DNA of 14,470 nucleotides from Bryobacterales bacterium (GTDB lineage Bacteria; Acidobacteriota; Terriglobia; Bryobacterales; Bryobacteraceae). Shown in pieces: positions 14,329 through 14,470 of the stretch. The stretch lies in NCBI GenBank assembly GCA_009697495.1, contig SHUN01000017.1:1-14470 (forward strand), in the 5' to 3' direction. The notes beneath the pieces are model-generated. The model was not told the DNA's origin. It made no database searches and was given only the letters and a program-made list of their open reading frames with translations. Position 1 is the stretch's first letter. Each line of letters starts with the position of its first letter. The position numbers and the translations under genes are program-made.

Positions 14329-14470
14329 GCGTTCGGCGAACCCCATGGTTGCGGGCCGGTCGGACATGAATTAGGCTGACCGGCGAGACTTCCAGGCCAT
14401 CGGCGTAAGTGCGGCGGCTTCGGACACCTTCCGGTCGGCCAGCCCCGGCAGCACATCGGCGAGATATTCG
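14325..14470 (-). mobile_element. IS66-family insertion sequence, right end, partial
   Basis: The element end is recognised by GTAAGCGTTCGGCG at 14325, matching the GTAAGCG-type ends of the IS66 family, and by the transposase tail that stops 46 bases inside it. Orientation places the transposase gene reading leftward toward this end, as expected for the right end. IS66 elements usually make 8-bp target duplications; the candidate copy here is GATGTGCG (14317-14324). The rest of the element lies outside the window. Confidence 0.65.
14371..14469 (-). CDS. IS66-family transposase TnpC, C-terminal end, partial
   Basis: The reverse frame reads EYLADVLPGLADRKVSEAAA then LTPMAWKSRRSA and a TAA at 14371-14373. 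The 'YL-x-DVLP-x-LA ... LTP-x-x-W' pattern is that of IS66 transposase (TnpC) C-termini, the last 30 or so residues after the catalytic core. The DDE residues lie outside the window. The stop is close to the GTAA end, as in intact elements. With only 32 residues the family call is moderately sure, although the terminal repeat supports it independently. Confidence 0.6.
   Translation of the reverse strand, partial: EYLADVLPGLADRKVSEAAALTPMAWKSRRSA

Noticed and set aside
1..14470. CRISPR array
   Set aside because: No regularly spaced repeats of 20-40 bases and no cas-like genes are seen.

Overview
The window is high-GC, gene-dense bacterial DNA. Its gene families point to an Acidobacteria-like organism of the Solibacter/Bryobacter kind: a large S9 peptidase, a bacterial deoxyhypusine-synthase-like protein, a DUF6986-type aldolase-fold protein, tandem thymidylate-kinase-like proteins beside a Ppx/GppA phosphatase, a TIR/STAND-like protein and a beta-barrel-like exported protein. 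This assignment rests on protein resemblance from memory, not on a database search.

Layout. Bases 1-4860 are a forward operon-like run of three genes: an S9 prolyl-oligopeptidase-type peptidase whose start lies outside the window, a deoxyhypusine-synthase family protein, and an HpcH/HpaI-superfamily protein. Bases 4857-5578 are a decayed junction: a short unrecognised reverse frame meets a 5'-truncated ferritin-like pseudogene with two compensating frameshifts. Bases 5611-7034 hold a 398-aa protein that looks like a TIR domain joined to a STAND-like core without a P-loop, then a 57-aa antitoxin-like ORF with no toxin, separated by a perfect hairpin. Bases 7035-7382 are non-coding and rich in short repeats and inverted repeats.

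Bases 7383-9534 are a reverse operon: a canonical thymidylate kinase, an overlapping paralogue whose Walker-A lysine is arginine, and an HpaI-type aldolase. It diverges, across 67 bp, from a forward pair: a Ppx/GppA phosphatase with a C-terminal HD-like region and a secreted or outer-membrane protein. The reading frame of the latter appears to have lost its stop and runs through a tRNA-Gln(CTG) gene and that gene's own promoter.

Bases 12454-12891 hold only weak ORFs. From 12934 comes an SPL-like (Rv2578c-type) radical SAM protein. The right edge holds a small membrane-protein gene cut by the end of an IS66-family insertion sequence. The IS terminus, beginning GTAA, itself supplies the stop codon of the broken gene.

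The most interesting items are the degenerate TIR-STAND-like gene with its orphan antitoxin, the K-to-R P-loop kinase paired with a normal copy, the stop-loss through the tRNA, and the IS66-made truncation.
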